Assembly: GCF_019823105.1 (NCBI RefSeq)
Contig: NZ_CP081958.1
Location: forward strand, 1,054,001-1,118,000
Direction of reading: 5' to 3'
Length of the DNA stretch: 64,000 nt
DNA from: Halobaculum magnesiiphilum
GTDB taxonomy: Archaea > Halobacteriota > Halobacteria > Halobacteriales > Haloferacaceae
Shown here in pieces: positions 25,914-33,178 of the stretch (its first letter is position 1; every line of letters starts with the position of its first letter). The notes below the pieces were generated by a model. The model was not told the DNA's origin. It ran no database searches and saw nothing but the letters and a program-made list of their open reading frames with translations. The translations under genes were made by a program, and so were the position numbers.

Positions 25914-26240
25914 ATGCCCTGGGAGTGCGACAGGTGCCACACGGTCCACAACGCGAACCTCGGGCAGTGTCGAAGTTGTGGACACAGCGTCTTTTCTCCG
26001 ATCTCTCACGACGACGTAGCCGAGCGGAGCGAAGGGGTCCAGTCTCCCGAACCGATGGACGCGGATTCGATCGCCACGACCGCCGGTGTCGGTGATACCG
26101 ACTTCTCGGAATCGCGGTCGCCGGGTGTCGCGCTGGACGGGTCGATGAAAACTGAGCGCGTGTCCGAGTCCGAAGCCGTCGAGTCGAAATCGGGAGGACT
26201 CCTCTCGTCGATTCGATCCGCGATTCGTTCCCTGTTTTGA
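25914..26240 (+). CDS. Zinc-ribbon protein with amphipathic C-terminal helix
   Basis: A 108-residue haloarchaeal protein. The N-terminal zinc ribbon is WECDRCHTVHNANLGQCRSCGHSVF (cut after 20 residues: WECDRCHTVHNANLGQCRSC). A Ser/Asp/Glu-rich disordered middle follows, and the end GGLLSSIRSAIRSLF can form an amphipathic helix. The function is unknown; a membrane-surface or protein-docking role is speculation. It ends a few bases from the broken vapC remnant on the opposite strand. Confidence 0.65.
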   Translation: MPWECDRCHTVHNANLGQCRSCGHSVFSPISHDDVAERSEGVQSPEPMDADSIATTAGVGDTDFSESRSPGVALDGSMKTERVSESEAVESKSGGLLSSIRSAIRSLF

Positions 26241-26243
26241 CTC

Positions 26244-26395
26244 ACGTCGGTTTGCCCTCGTCCGAGTCGACCGTTGATCACCTCGTACACGCAGATCGTG
26301 GAGGTCCACCACGGCTCGCGGCCGTCGATATAGTCGCGGACGGTCTCGTCCCCGCGGAGATACTGGATGATCGTTGAGGAGTGGAGAAATACCAT
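26244..26395 (-). pseudogene. vapC-type PIN-domain toxin remnant, truncated and with mutated active site
   Basis: The start overlaps the vapB stop (TAATG), the normal vapBC arrangement. About 50 residues look like a PIN domain: MVFLHSSTIIQYLRGDETV, then WWTSTICVYEVINGRLG. The first catalytic Asp (FLDSS in active PIN toxins) is His here. After GRGQT the frame runs antisense through the zinc-ribbon gene and loses all similarity, so the remaining catalytic acids are gone. A normal VapC has about 130 residues. The toxin must be inactive. Confidence 0.75.
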
Positions 26396-26592
26396 TACTC
26401 GGGGCGCTCCCGCCCCTCGCGGAGCCGCTGCATGGCCTCGTCGGCCTCGTCGTCCGACCACGCACCGAACTCGATCGGCTGCTCGTCGCTGGTGATCCGG
26501 ATCAGGAACTCGTCCCACGTCTCGTCCTCCCGCTTCAGATCGGAGAGACGATCCTTCGTCGCCGAGTCGATCGGGATGGACGTTCGGCTCAT
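26395..26592 (-). CDS. VapB-like antitoxin
   Basis: A 65-residue protein (MSRTSIPIDSATKDRLSDLK, then REDETWDEFLIRI). The N-terminus fits a small DNA-binding antitoxin domain that binds the vapBC promoter; the C-terminus would have wrapped the toxin. It is intact although its partner is truncated. A 17-bp palindrome lies just upstream. It may persist as an orphan antitoxin that can neutralise a related toxin elsewhere. Confidence 0.75.
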   Translation of the reverse strand: MSRTSIPIDSATKDRLSDLKREDETWDEFLIRITSDEQPIEFGAWSDDEADEAMQRLREGRERPE

Positions 26593-26598
26593 CTCTGT

Positions 26599-26615
26599 GA
26601 ATTCATAGTGAATTC
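26599..26615 (-). promoter_or_regulatory. Palindromic operator upstream of vapB
   Basis: GAATTCA-TAG-TGAATTC is a perfect 7-bp inverted repeat 7 nt before the vapB start, between it and a minus-strand TATA-like AACTATTTG (26621-26629). Its position fits autorepression by VapB. Confidence 0.6.
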
Positions 26616-26709
26616 TGAGACAAATAGTTTCGCCGGTCACGCAGCCTCGCGGAGCTCCGCTCCCGATCCTGGGCCCAACGACTTTCTCCGATCCACACCA
26701 ACCACCGAT

Positions 26710-27270
26710 ATGGTCCAGACCGATTCCGACTCCGAGCTCGCCCGCGGCGACGCCGCACCCGACTTCGAACTCCCCGGCGTCGACGGCGAGACGCACGCCC
26801 TCGCGGACTTCGCCGACCACTCGGCCGTACTGGTCGTGTTTACCTGCAACCACTGTCCGTACGCGCAGGCGAAGTTCGACCTGCTGAACCGCGTTGCCGC
26901 CGAGTACGACGACTGCGCGGTCGTCGGGATCAACCCCAACGACGCCGACGAGTACCCAGAGGACTCCGTCGAGAAGATGATCGAGTACGTCGAATCCGGA
27001 GAGGTGGCCTACGACGCGTACCTCCGCGACGAGACCGCCGCGGTTGCCGAGGCGTACGGCGCGGTCTGCACGCCCGATCCCTTCCTGCTTCGCAACGAGG
27101 GCGACGGCGCGTTCACCCTCGCGTACCACGGCCGCCTCGACGACGCGCTCAACCCCGACGAGGAGTCGACCGAGATCTACATCGATGACGCCATCGACGC
27201 CGTGCTCGCGGGCGAGGACGTTCCCCTCGATCCGGGGCCGAGCCGCGGCTGTTCGATCAAGTGGCCCTGA
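26710..27270 (+). CDS. Thioredoxin-like redoxin (AhpC/TSA-type) domain protein
   Basis: A 186-residue protein of the redoxin family. APDFELPGVDGETHAL at the N-terminus is followed by VVFTCNHCPYAQAKFD, with the Cys-x-x-Cys pair at about residues 51-54, and later by CTPDPFLL. The CNHCPY form is common in environmental thioredoxin-family proteins. It probably reduces disulfides or peroxides; the partner is unknown. The frame is open upstream, but the fold begins at the ATG at 26710. Confidence 0.85.
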   Translation: MVQTDSDSELARGDAAPDFELPGVDGETHALADFADHSAVLVVFTCNHCPYAQAKFDLLNRVAAEYDDCAVVGINPNDADEYPEDSVEKMIEYVESGEVAYDAYLRDETAAVAEAYGAVCTPDPFLLRNEGDGAFTLAYHGRLDDALNPDEESTEIYIDDAIDAVLAGEDVPLDPGPSRGCSIKWP

Positions 27271-27312
27271 GCGGGCGAGCGAGCGCCGGCCTGGGGTTCG
27301 GACCGTAGCCCT

Positions 27313-27783
27313 TCAGGCCGCCTCGCCGCCGGACTCGCCCGCGCCGCCCGCCTCCTCTGCCAACTCCTCGAACGTCTCGCGGGCGTTCTTCACGGCCGTC
27401 TCGTGTTTGGCGGGGTACGCCTCCACCTTCGCGCGGAAGGTGATCCCCGGGCCGAGTTCTGCGCTGCCTTTGAACGCGGCCTGCTTGTCGAGCCGGAGGA
27501 ACAGCGAGTTGTTGTCGTCGACGCGCTCGTCCAGTTCGGCGAGCACGCGGTCCCACTCCGCCAGATCGGAGAGCTTCGAGAGGACGTGGCGCACGTCGTC
27601 GGCGCGCTCGACGCGCGCCGAGACCACGACGATGCGGTCGCCGTGGTGGCCGGCGTTGACGACCCGGTCGATCTCGAACTCATCGGGGAGGAACGTCCGA
27701 AGCGCGTCCTCGACGCGCTTCTCGTCCTCGGTGGCGTAGCAGAAGGCCCGCAGATCGACGTAGTGGAAGGGAACGGAGCTCAT
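27313..27783 (-). CDS. RNA-binding domain protein (DUF54 type)
   Basis: A 156-residue protein that matches archaeal RNA-binding proteins of the PF01877 type (HYVDLRAFCYATEDEKRVEDAL, then GHHGDRIVVVSARVE, SLFLRLDKQAAFKG). These small alpha/beta proteins resemble a ribosomal-protein fold and are often linked to exosome or tRNA functions. The start is the ATG at 27783; an upstream ATG would add 22 unrelated residues. The tail is Gly/Glu/Ala-rich. Confidence 0.8.
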   Translation of the reverse strand: MSSVPFHYVDLRAFCYATEDEKRVEDALRTFLPDEFEIDRVVNAGHHGDRIVVVSARVERADDVRHVLSKLSDLAEWDRVLAELDERVDDNNSLFLRLDKQAAFKGSAELGPGITFRAKVEAYPAKHETAVKNARETFEELAEEAGGAGESGGEAA

Positions 27784-27912
27784 CGGCGGGGATACGGGGG
27801 TCGGCGTGAAAAGGGTTCGACTCCGGACGCCACCGTTCGATCCCCACATCGCGGGGGCGTCCGGTTCTCGCTATCGCCTGATCCGGTCTCACGCGTCGGC
27901 ACAGCCGCGGAC

Positions 27913-28344
27913 TCACCCGTTGTACAGTTCGTCGGCGACGAGGTGGGTGCCGAAGCCGGCGACGAACACCATCGGGAACGAGACGAGCCACGCGAGAAAG
28001 CCCTGACCGCCCGCGCCGTAGGTGAACAGCAGCAGGAGGTCGTTGACCGCCCAGCCCGCGAGCAGCTGCGGCGAGAGGACCAATCCCATGTAGCCGACGT
28101 ACGACAGCGGGAGCACGAGGATGATGACGGCCACGGCGCTGGTGAGTTCGAGCCGAAGCGACGACAGCGCGACCCCGGCGACGAGCGTCAGCGCAGCGGG
28201 CACCCATCCCGGCGTCGGCAATGCCGCCGGATAGCGCCCGCCGCCCTGGATCCAGACGAACGTGAGCGCCGCCCCCAGCGCCGACAGCAGGAGCGCGAGC
28301 GCGAGGGTCTCCGGGCGCGAGGCGCGATATCTGACCTCGCCCAT
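27913..28344 (-). CDS. Hypothetical integral membrane protein
   Basis: A 143-residue protein with four predicted transmembrane helices (about 12-30, 45-62, 68-92, 113-138). I do not recognise the family. It shares one base (TGATG) with the stop of the upstream single-spanning protein, so the two are translationally coupled and may work together at the membrane. Confidence 0.7.
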   Translation of the reverse strand: MGEVRYRASRPETLALALLLSALGAALTFVWIQGGGRYPAALPTPGWVPAALTLVAGVALSSLRLELTSAVAVIILVLPLSYVGYMGLVLSPQLLAGWAVNDLLLLFTYGAGGQGFLAWLVSFPMVFVAGFGTHLVADELYNG

Positions 28345-28826
28345 CAGTCGGCCCCCACGGCCGCCCGAACGTTCAGCGCCGTCTCGAAGCCGGCGATCTC
28401 GACGGGCAGCGACCCGCGGACCTCGGCCCCGGCGACCGTCTCGCGCGTCGCCGGACGGTACGCCTCGGCCACGTCGAACGTCATCGTCATCGTCGCCGAG
28501 CCGTCGGCGGGCACCCGGGCGCCCGAGACGGCGATCCCGCGGGACAGACCGAGGCGGTCGTCGCCGGCGAACACCGCGACTCCGGACCGGCTGGACGACT
28601 CGCGAACGACTATCGGCGCCGGCGTCGGGTTATCGATCCGGAGCGAGACGACGAAACGGTCGCCGTCGTCGATCACCGACGCGCCGGTCGCGGACACGGC
28701 GACCCGGTCGGTCCGGGCGGCGGCGATGTGACTGGAGAGCACCGGAACGAGCATCGCTCCGGTCACGACGAGGACGGAAACGAGCGCGAGCGCCGCCGTT
28801 CGTCTGCGATCGGGAACCGTCACCAT
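28344..28826 (-). CDS. Hypothetical single-pass membrane protein with extracellular beta domain
   Basis: A 160-residue protein with one N-terminal hydrophobic segment (about 10-32). A soluble domain follows, with strands such as RFVVSLRIDNPTPAPIVVRES and SATMTMTFDVAEAY. The pattern of a conserved N-P-T in a beta-strand recalls LEA-14/WHy-type or other immunoglobulin-like extracellular domains; that is a weak resemblance. It is coupled to the downstream four-helix protein. Confidence 0.65.
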   Translation of the reverse strand: MVTVPDRRRTAALALVSVLVVTGAMLVPVLSSHIAAARTDRVAVSATGASVIDDGDRFVVSLRIDNPTPAPIVVRESSSRSGVAVFAGDDRLGLSRGIAVSGARVPADGSATMTMTFDVAEAYRPATRETVAGAEVRGSLPVEIAGFETALNVRAAVGAD

Positions 28827-28892
28827 ACGCGTCGCTGGCGGGGGAAATCACGTAAGCGCGTTGAAACGGAGGCGGGTCGCCCCCGAGAACGG

Positions 28893-29096
28893 TTACTCCT
28901 CGTCGTCGTCCGCGTCGCCGGCGGCCTCCAGCGCGTCCGCGGGAACGCCCTGCTCCTGGCCCTCCTCGAAGCTGATCGTGTAGGTGGCGTCGCCGAACAT
29001 CGTCTCCATGACCTGCGTCACGGTGCCGGTCTCGCCGTCGAACTCGCTGTGCTCGTCGTGCAGCACGACGCTGTCGTCCTTCTCGAATTCGGTCAT
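28893..29096 (-). CDS. Small SH3-like acidic protein
   Basis: A 67-residue protein (MTEFEKDDSVVLHDEHSEFDGETGTV start). The pattern of KDDSVVLHDEH, GETGTVTQVMET and TYTISFEEGQEQGVP resembles a KOW/SH3-type barrel as in DUF1918-like proteins, and it ends in an acidic tail. The function is unknown. The ATG at 29096 is used because nine further upstream codons lack family character. Confidence 0.7.
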   Translation of the reverse strand: MTEFEKDDSVVLHDEHSEFDGETGTVTQVMETMFGDATYTISFEEGQEQGVPADALEAAGDADDDEE

Positions 29097-29138
29097 GTCC
29101 CGGGGTTCGGCACGGCCGTACAAAAGGTCGCTGAAAGG

Positions 29139-29597
29139 CTACGCGGCGGCGACACGGACGAACGCGATGGCGACACCGTAGGCGGCGAGAGCGGCGGCGA
29201 CGGACTCGCATACAAGGGCCGCGAGCGCACCCACGGCGGCGAGACGGTCGAGTCCGGTTCCCACCCCGGGAACTCGGAGTGCGGCCGGATCCACGGTCGC
29301 GACGGTCGCCTCGATACCGACGGAGACCGCCTGTGCGACGAGCGCGAGGGCGACTGCGACGGCGACGACGATTGGAAGTCGGCGGTGTAGTTCGCGGACC
29401 ACGTTGGGACGGACGGCGGCCACGGGGCGACGTGCGGCGCCGGCGCGGGGCGTGCCGCCGGGACGGTGCGACCGGCCGCCGGTTCCGGCGCCGTCGCGAC
29501 CCGCATCCGTGAGCGTTCGCACGTCGATCCCGCGCGAACGGATCGCGGGGGAGTCGTACTCGGGCGGGTTCTCCGGGTTCGGGGGCGCTCCGGACAT
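29139..29597 (-). CDS. Hypothetical membrane protein
   Basis: A 152-residue protein. The first 70 residues are Pro/Gly/Arg-rich and probably disordered; two or three hydrophobic segments follow (about 74-97 and 112-150). I do not recognise it. A minus-strand T-rich box (CGTTTTTGAC, 29622-29631) lies about 27 nt before the ATG, which supports both the gene and this start. Confidence 0.6.
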   Translation of the reverse strand: MSGAPPNPENPPEYDSPAIRSRGIDVRTLTDAGRDGAGTGGRSHRPGGTPRAGAARRPVAAVRPNVVRELHRRLPIVVAVAVALALVAQAVSVGIEATVATVDPAALRVPGVGTGLDRLAAVGALAALVCESVAAALAAYGVAIAFVRVAAA

Positions 29598-29675
29598 TCG
29601 GGGCGTCTGGTCCCCGCATCGGTCAAAAACGTTCGCGTCGCCGACGGCGGTCGCGTCCCGTGACAATCCCGGGGA

Positions 29676-30101
29676 CTACTCGCCGGCGACGAGGACGACG
29701 GCGACCATCGCGAACCCGACGCCGAGGAGCTTCCGAGCGGTGACGGGCTCGTCGAGGAGGACGACGCCGACCGCCGAGGAGGCGACGAAGAACATCGCGA
29801 AGATGGGCGCGACGATCGACACCCGGCCGACCGCCAGCGCGCGGTAGTACGCGAGGATGCCGACCGCGAGACAGGCGCCCGCTCCGAGCACGTAGCGCAT
29901 CCGCGGGTCCGCGAGGTGCTCGACGACGCCGTCGCCGGTGAAGCCGATGACGGCGAGCGTCGCGACCACGAGCACCGAGTTGGCGACGAACGCGGCGACC
30001 GTGCTCGGGATGGCACCCTCGCCGGCGGTCGCCAGTCGCATCAGCGGCGCGACGAACGAGTACGCCGCCAGCGCCACCACCGACCAGGCGATGTAGTTCA
30101 T
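29676..30101 (-). CDS. EamA-like drug/metabolite transporter, single-domain
   Basis: A 141-residue membrane protein with five predicted helices and one EamA repeat (IAWSVVALAAYSFVAPLMRL, then AYYRALAVGRVSIVAPIFAMF and VVLLDEPVTARKLLGVGFAM). Full DMT transporters have two such repeats, so this one probably dimerises like small multidrug proteins. The substrate is unknown. It is divergent from the Lrp regulator across a region with 24-bp repeats. Confidence 0.82.
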   Translation of the reverse strand: MNYIAWSVVALAAYSFVAPLMRLATAGEGAIPSTVAAFVANSVLVVATLAVIGFTGDGVVEHLADPRMRYVLGAGACLAVGILAYYRALAVGRVSIVAPIFAMFFVASSAVGVVLLDEPVTARKLLGVGFAMVAVVLVAGE

Positions 30102-30130
30102 ACCCGTTCGTGGGGGCTGTGGGGTTTGAG

Positions 30131-30232
30131 CGATCCGAATCCGAACGAGTCCCTCGGCGTCGACCCGGTCGTGTGTCTCGGCATCGATCCGACCGTGTGT
30201 CCCGGCGTCGAGCCGGTCGTGTGGTGTGTTCG
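30131..30232 (+). repeat. 24-bp tandem repeat, three units plus a degenerate leader, between EamA and lrp genes
   Basis: Units run 30161-30184, 30185-30208 and 30209-30232, each beginning CGA(C/T/G)CCG(G/A)(T/C)CGTGTG. A related 30-bp stretch precedes them (30131-30160). They end about 50 nt before the lrp start and begin about 60 nt upstream of the EamA start. Confidence 0.7.
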
Positions 30233-30284
30233 CTGATATCGCACCGGGCGAAACCGCTTTGGCCGGGCGAACGAGTCGGGGAGT

Positions 30285-30776
30285 ATGGACGAGGCTACCC
30301 GATCCCTGATAGACGCGCTCGTCGCCGACGCCCGCGAGTCCACCGCCGACCTGGCCCGCCAGACCGGCCTGGACGAGGCGGCCGTCGAGGAGAAGATCGC
30401 CGAGCTGGAGGCGTCGGGGGCCCTGCGCGGCTACACCGCCGTCGTCGACTGGGAGGCCACCGACGAGGAGCGCGTCAGCGCCGTCGTCGAGGTGAACGTC
30501 GAGCTCGACCGCGAGACCGACTACGACGACGTGGCCCGCCGGATCGCGGAGTCGCCGGCGGTCGACTCGCTGCGGCTGATGTCGGGCGATTACGACTTCG
30601 CGGTCAACGTCTCCGGCTCGTCGATGGGCGACGTGTCGCGGTTCGTCTCCGAGGAGGTGGCGCCGCTGCCGGCGGTGACGAAGACGGTCACCCACTACGT
30701 GATGGAGACGTTCAAGGAACGGGGGATCCGCTTCACCGACCACGACGACGACGACCGGCTCTCCGTTACGCCATGA
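30285..30776 (+). CDS. Lrp/AsnC family transcriptional regulator
   Basis: A 163-residue regulator. The N-terminal helix-turn-helix (SLIDALVADARESTADLARQ, then AAVEEKIAELEASGALRGY) precedes a RAM/AsnC ligand-binding domain (VVEVNVELDRETDYDDVARRI, SLRLMSGDYDFAVNVSG). It overlaps the downstream aminotransferase by 4 bp (ATGA). Such Lrp-aminotransferase pairs are common in archaea, and the regulator probably controls its own operon in response to an amino acid. Confidence 0.92.
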   Translation: MDEATRSLIDALVADARESTADLARQTGLDEAAVEEKIAELEASGALRGYTAVVDWEATDEERVSAVVEVNVELDRETDYDDVARRIAESPAVDSLRLMSGDYDFAVNVSGSSMGDVSRFVSEEVAPLPAVTKTVTHYVMETFKERGIRFTDHDDDDRLSVTP

Positions 30777-32002
30777 ACGGGAACGACGACCGAGCCGAGA
30801 CCGACGGCGGCACCGCTGAGGGCTCCGCGCGGACGGAGGGCGGACCCTCCCGCTTCGCGCCGGCCGACCGCGTCGAGTCGGTGCCGCCGTCGGGGATCCG
30901 CGAGTTCTTCGAGGTCGCGGAGAACCGCGACGACGTGATCTCGCTGGGCGTCGGCGAGCCGGACTTCACGGCGCCGTGGGCCGCGCGCTCGGCGGCGATC
31001 GACTCGCTGGAGCGCGGCCGCACCAGCTACACCGCCAACCGGGGGATGCTCGACCTCCGGGAGGCGATCGCCGGGCGCGTCACCCGCTACGGCCAGTCGT
31101 ACGACCCCGACACGGAGATCCTCGTCACGACGGGCGCGTCCGAGGCGGTCGACCTGGCGTTTAGGGCGTTCGTGAACCCCGGCGACACGGTCGCGCTCCC
31201 GACGCCGACGTACGTCTCCTACGAGCCCGGCGTGCGCTTCGCCGGCGGGGAGCCCCTTCCGGTTCACACCCACCACGAGGACGACTGGGCGCTCACGCCC
31301 GAGGCGCTCCTGGAGGCGGGCGCCGATGAGGCCGACGTGCTCGTGCTGTGTTACCCGAACAACCCCACGGGCGCGACGATGGACGCCGACGAGATGGACG
31401 CCGTCGCCGACTTCTGTCGCGAGCACGACCTGCTCGTGATCGCCGACGAGATCTACGCCGCGCTCACCTACGAAGGGGACCACCAGTCGGTGGCGACGCG
31501 CCCGGGGATGCGCGAGCGCACGGTCGTCATCAACGGCTTCTCGAAGGCGTACGCGATGACCGGCCTCCGGCTGGGCTATGCGATGGGCCCCGAGACGGCG
31601 ATCGACGCGATGACGAAGGTCCACCAGTACGCGATGCTGTCGGCGCCGACGACCGCGCAGCACGCCGCGCTGTCGGCTATCGAACGGTGCGACGACGAGG
31701 TCGAACGGATGCGCCGCGAGTACGACCGGCGCCGACGCTACGTCGTCTCGCGGCTGCGCGAGCTCGGCATCGACGTGGCGGAGCCGGGCGGCGCCTTCTA
31801 CGCGTTCCCCCGCGTCGCCGACGTCGCGCCCGACGGCGACGCCCGCGCGTTCGCGACCGAGCTGCTGGAGGCGGAGGGCGTCGCGGCCGTCCCCGGCACC
31901 GCCTTCGGCGCCGGCGGCGAGGGTCACATCCGCATCTCGTATGCGACCGGGCTCGACGACCTCAAGGAGGCGATGGCGCGGCTGGAGCGGTTCCTCTCCT
32001 GA
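30773..32002 (+). CDS. Pyridoxal-phosphate aminotransferase, class I/II
   Basis: A 409-residue aminotransferase of the aspartate/aromatic fold-type I group. Landmarks are SLGVGEPDFTAPW, YTANRGMLDLREAIA, YPNNPTGA, VIADEIYAALTY, the PLP lysine in NGFSKAYAMTGLRLGY, and the C-terminal IRISYATG with the carboxylate-binding Arg. The first 30 residues are a polar extension. It overlaps lrp. The amino-acid substrate is uncertain (aspartate, alanine or aromatic). Confidence 0.92.
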   Translation: MNGNDDRAETDGGTAEGSARTEGGPSRFAPADRVESVPPSGIREFFEVAENRDDVISLGVGEPDFTAPWAARSAAIDSLERGRTSYTANRGMLDLREAIAGRVTRYGQSYDPDTEILVTTGASEAVDLAFRAFVNPGDTVALPTPTYVSYEPGVRFAGGEPLPVHTHHEDDWALTPEALLEAGADEADVLVLCYPNNPTGATMDADEMDAVADFCREHDLLVIADEIYAALTYEGDHQSVATRPGMRERTVVINGFSKAYAMTGLRLGYAMGPETAIDAMTKVHQYAMLSAPTTAQHAALSAIERCDDEVERMRREYDRRRRYVVSRLRELGIDVAEPGGAFYAFPRVADVAPDGDARAFATELLEAEGVAAVPGTAFGAGGEGHIRISYATGLDDLKEAMARLERFLS

Positions 32003-32085
32003 CGACGTTCTCCCGGCGACTCGCTTCCTGACGACTCGTCTCCTGACTGCTCGTCTCCCGACGACCCGTCCCCCGATTACCTGCT
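31997..32085 (+). repeat. Degenerate 14-15-bp tandem repeat, about six units
   Basis: Successive units of a TCCTGACGACTCGTC type run from the stop codon of the aminotransferase to 32085. The clearest are 32026-32040, 32041-32055 and 32056-32070. The first unit overlaps the stop (CTCTCCTGA), so the array could have grown out of the gene end. Confidence 0.6.
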
Positions 32086-32153
32086 CGTGACGGCGTCGCC
32101 GTCGCTGTTCTCTCGGTGTCGCGAAAAGCGTCGTCGCGGCGGCTCGGACTCCC

Positions 32154-32801
32154 TCAGATGTCCTCGAACTCGTCGTCGTCGACCAGGTCGCCGTCCGCGT
32201 CGGCGCCGTCGAGGTCGCGGAAGACCCGCTCGAACTCGTCGTCGCCGAAGCCGGCGACGTCCTCGTCGAGCTCCTCGCGCAGGGTGGCCGCCCGGCGTTC
32301 GAGCGTCTCGTACTCCGCGGACTCCTCGAGCGCGGCGCGGCCCTTCTCGGCCTCGAGGACTGCCATCTTCGAGGAGACCGCGAAGAACTCCTGGACCCGC
32401 GAGTCGTACGTCGACCGGGTGTACAGTCCCTCGACGGTGTCCAACAGCGACTCCCGGGTGACCGGCTTGACGAGGTAGTCGTCGAACCCCATCTCGATGA
32501 TGTCGAAGTCCGGCTCGACGGCGGTGACCATCGCGACGCGGGCGTCGATGCCGCGGTCGCGCACCTCGTCGAGGACCTCGTCGCCGGACAGTCCCGGCAT
32601 CCGCCGGTCGAGGAGGATCACGTCGACGGCGTCGTCGAGCTCCTCGAGGGCCGCCTGCCCGCCGTATGCGGTCCGGACCTCGTAGTCGCCGCCGAGCCAC
32701 GCCGCGTACAGGTCCGCGAGGTCGGGCTCGTCCTCGACGACGAGGACGACCGGCCGCTCCGCGGCCGACTCGGACGCCGTGGTGTCTGTGTCCTCACTCA
32801 T
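32154..32801 (-). CDS. Response regulator with HalX domain
   Basis: A 215-residue protein. Residues about 18-130 form a receiver domain with the acidic pair EDEPDLADL, the phospho-acceptor in LLDRRMPGLSG, VTAVEP and the conserved lysine LVKPVT. The HalX domain follows (TRSTYDSRVQEFFAVSSKMA to EFERVF), a haloarchaeal output helix bundle of unknown target. An acidic tail ends the protein. No histidine kinase is adjacent, so it is an orphan regulator. Confidence 0.9.
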   Translation of the reverse strand: MSEDTDTTASESAAERPVVLVVEDEPDLADLYAAWLGGDYEVRTAYGGQAALEELDDAVDVILLDRRMPGLSGDEVLDEVRDRGIDARVAMVTAVEPDFDIIEMGFDDYLVKPVTRESLLDTVEGLYTRSTYDSRVQEFFAVSSKMAVLEAEKGRAALEESAEYETLERRAATLREELDEDVAGFGDDEFERVFRDLDGADADGDLVDDDEFEDI

Positions 32802-33178
32802 GCTCTCTCCTCTCCCCTGCCCGTCCGTCGGTGACGGACGGATCGATACCAAACGTCCCCGTACCGCATGCCGGCCCGGCCACTCCCGATCGGGCGAGCG
32901 TTCGAGCGTACCGACGCCGTCCGGCCATCGATTGGTGTTGTCACCGCCGGGTACTTAACCGTATGCGATGCGGGAGGCCCCTGCCGAAAACGGGTGGGTC
33001 GGGTGACGATCTCGCGTCACGCCTGCTGTTGTGCCCCACTATCCGCGGTGGCCACCAACCACCGACGGGTCGTACGTCGGGCGCCATCGAAAGGCTACCG
33101 GCCGAGGAAGCCGGTATCGCCGAACACAGCTACTGGAACGCATCCGGTCCCGAGCCCGCGCTCGATCCGGCGAGCCCG
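32802..33178. other. Gene-free stretch with an isolated TATA box and hairpin
   Basis: This gap of 377 bases holds no supported ORF. A TATA-like GTACTTAACC (32951-32960) is followed about 150 nt later by a hairpin (TACCGGC and GCCGGTA around a 7-nt loop, near 33097-33117). A small RNA is possible; see findings. Confidence 0.4.

Noticed and set aside
30131-30232. CRISPR array from the 24-bp repeats
   Set aside because: Units are directly adjacent without spacers, are only three in number, and no cas gene is near.
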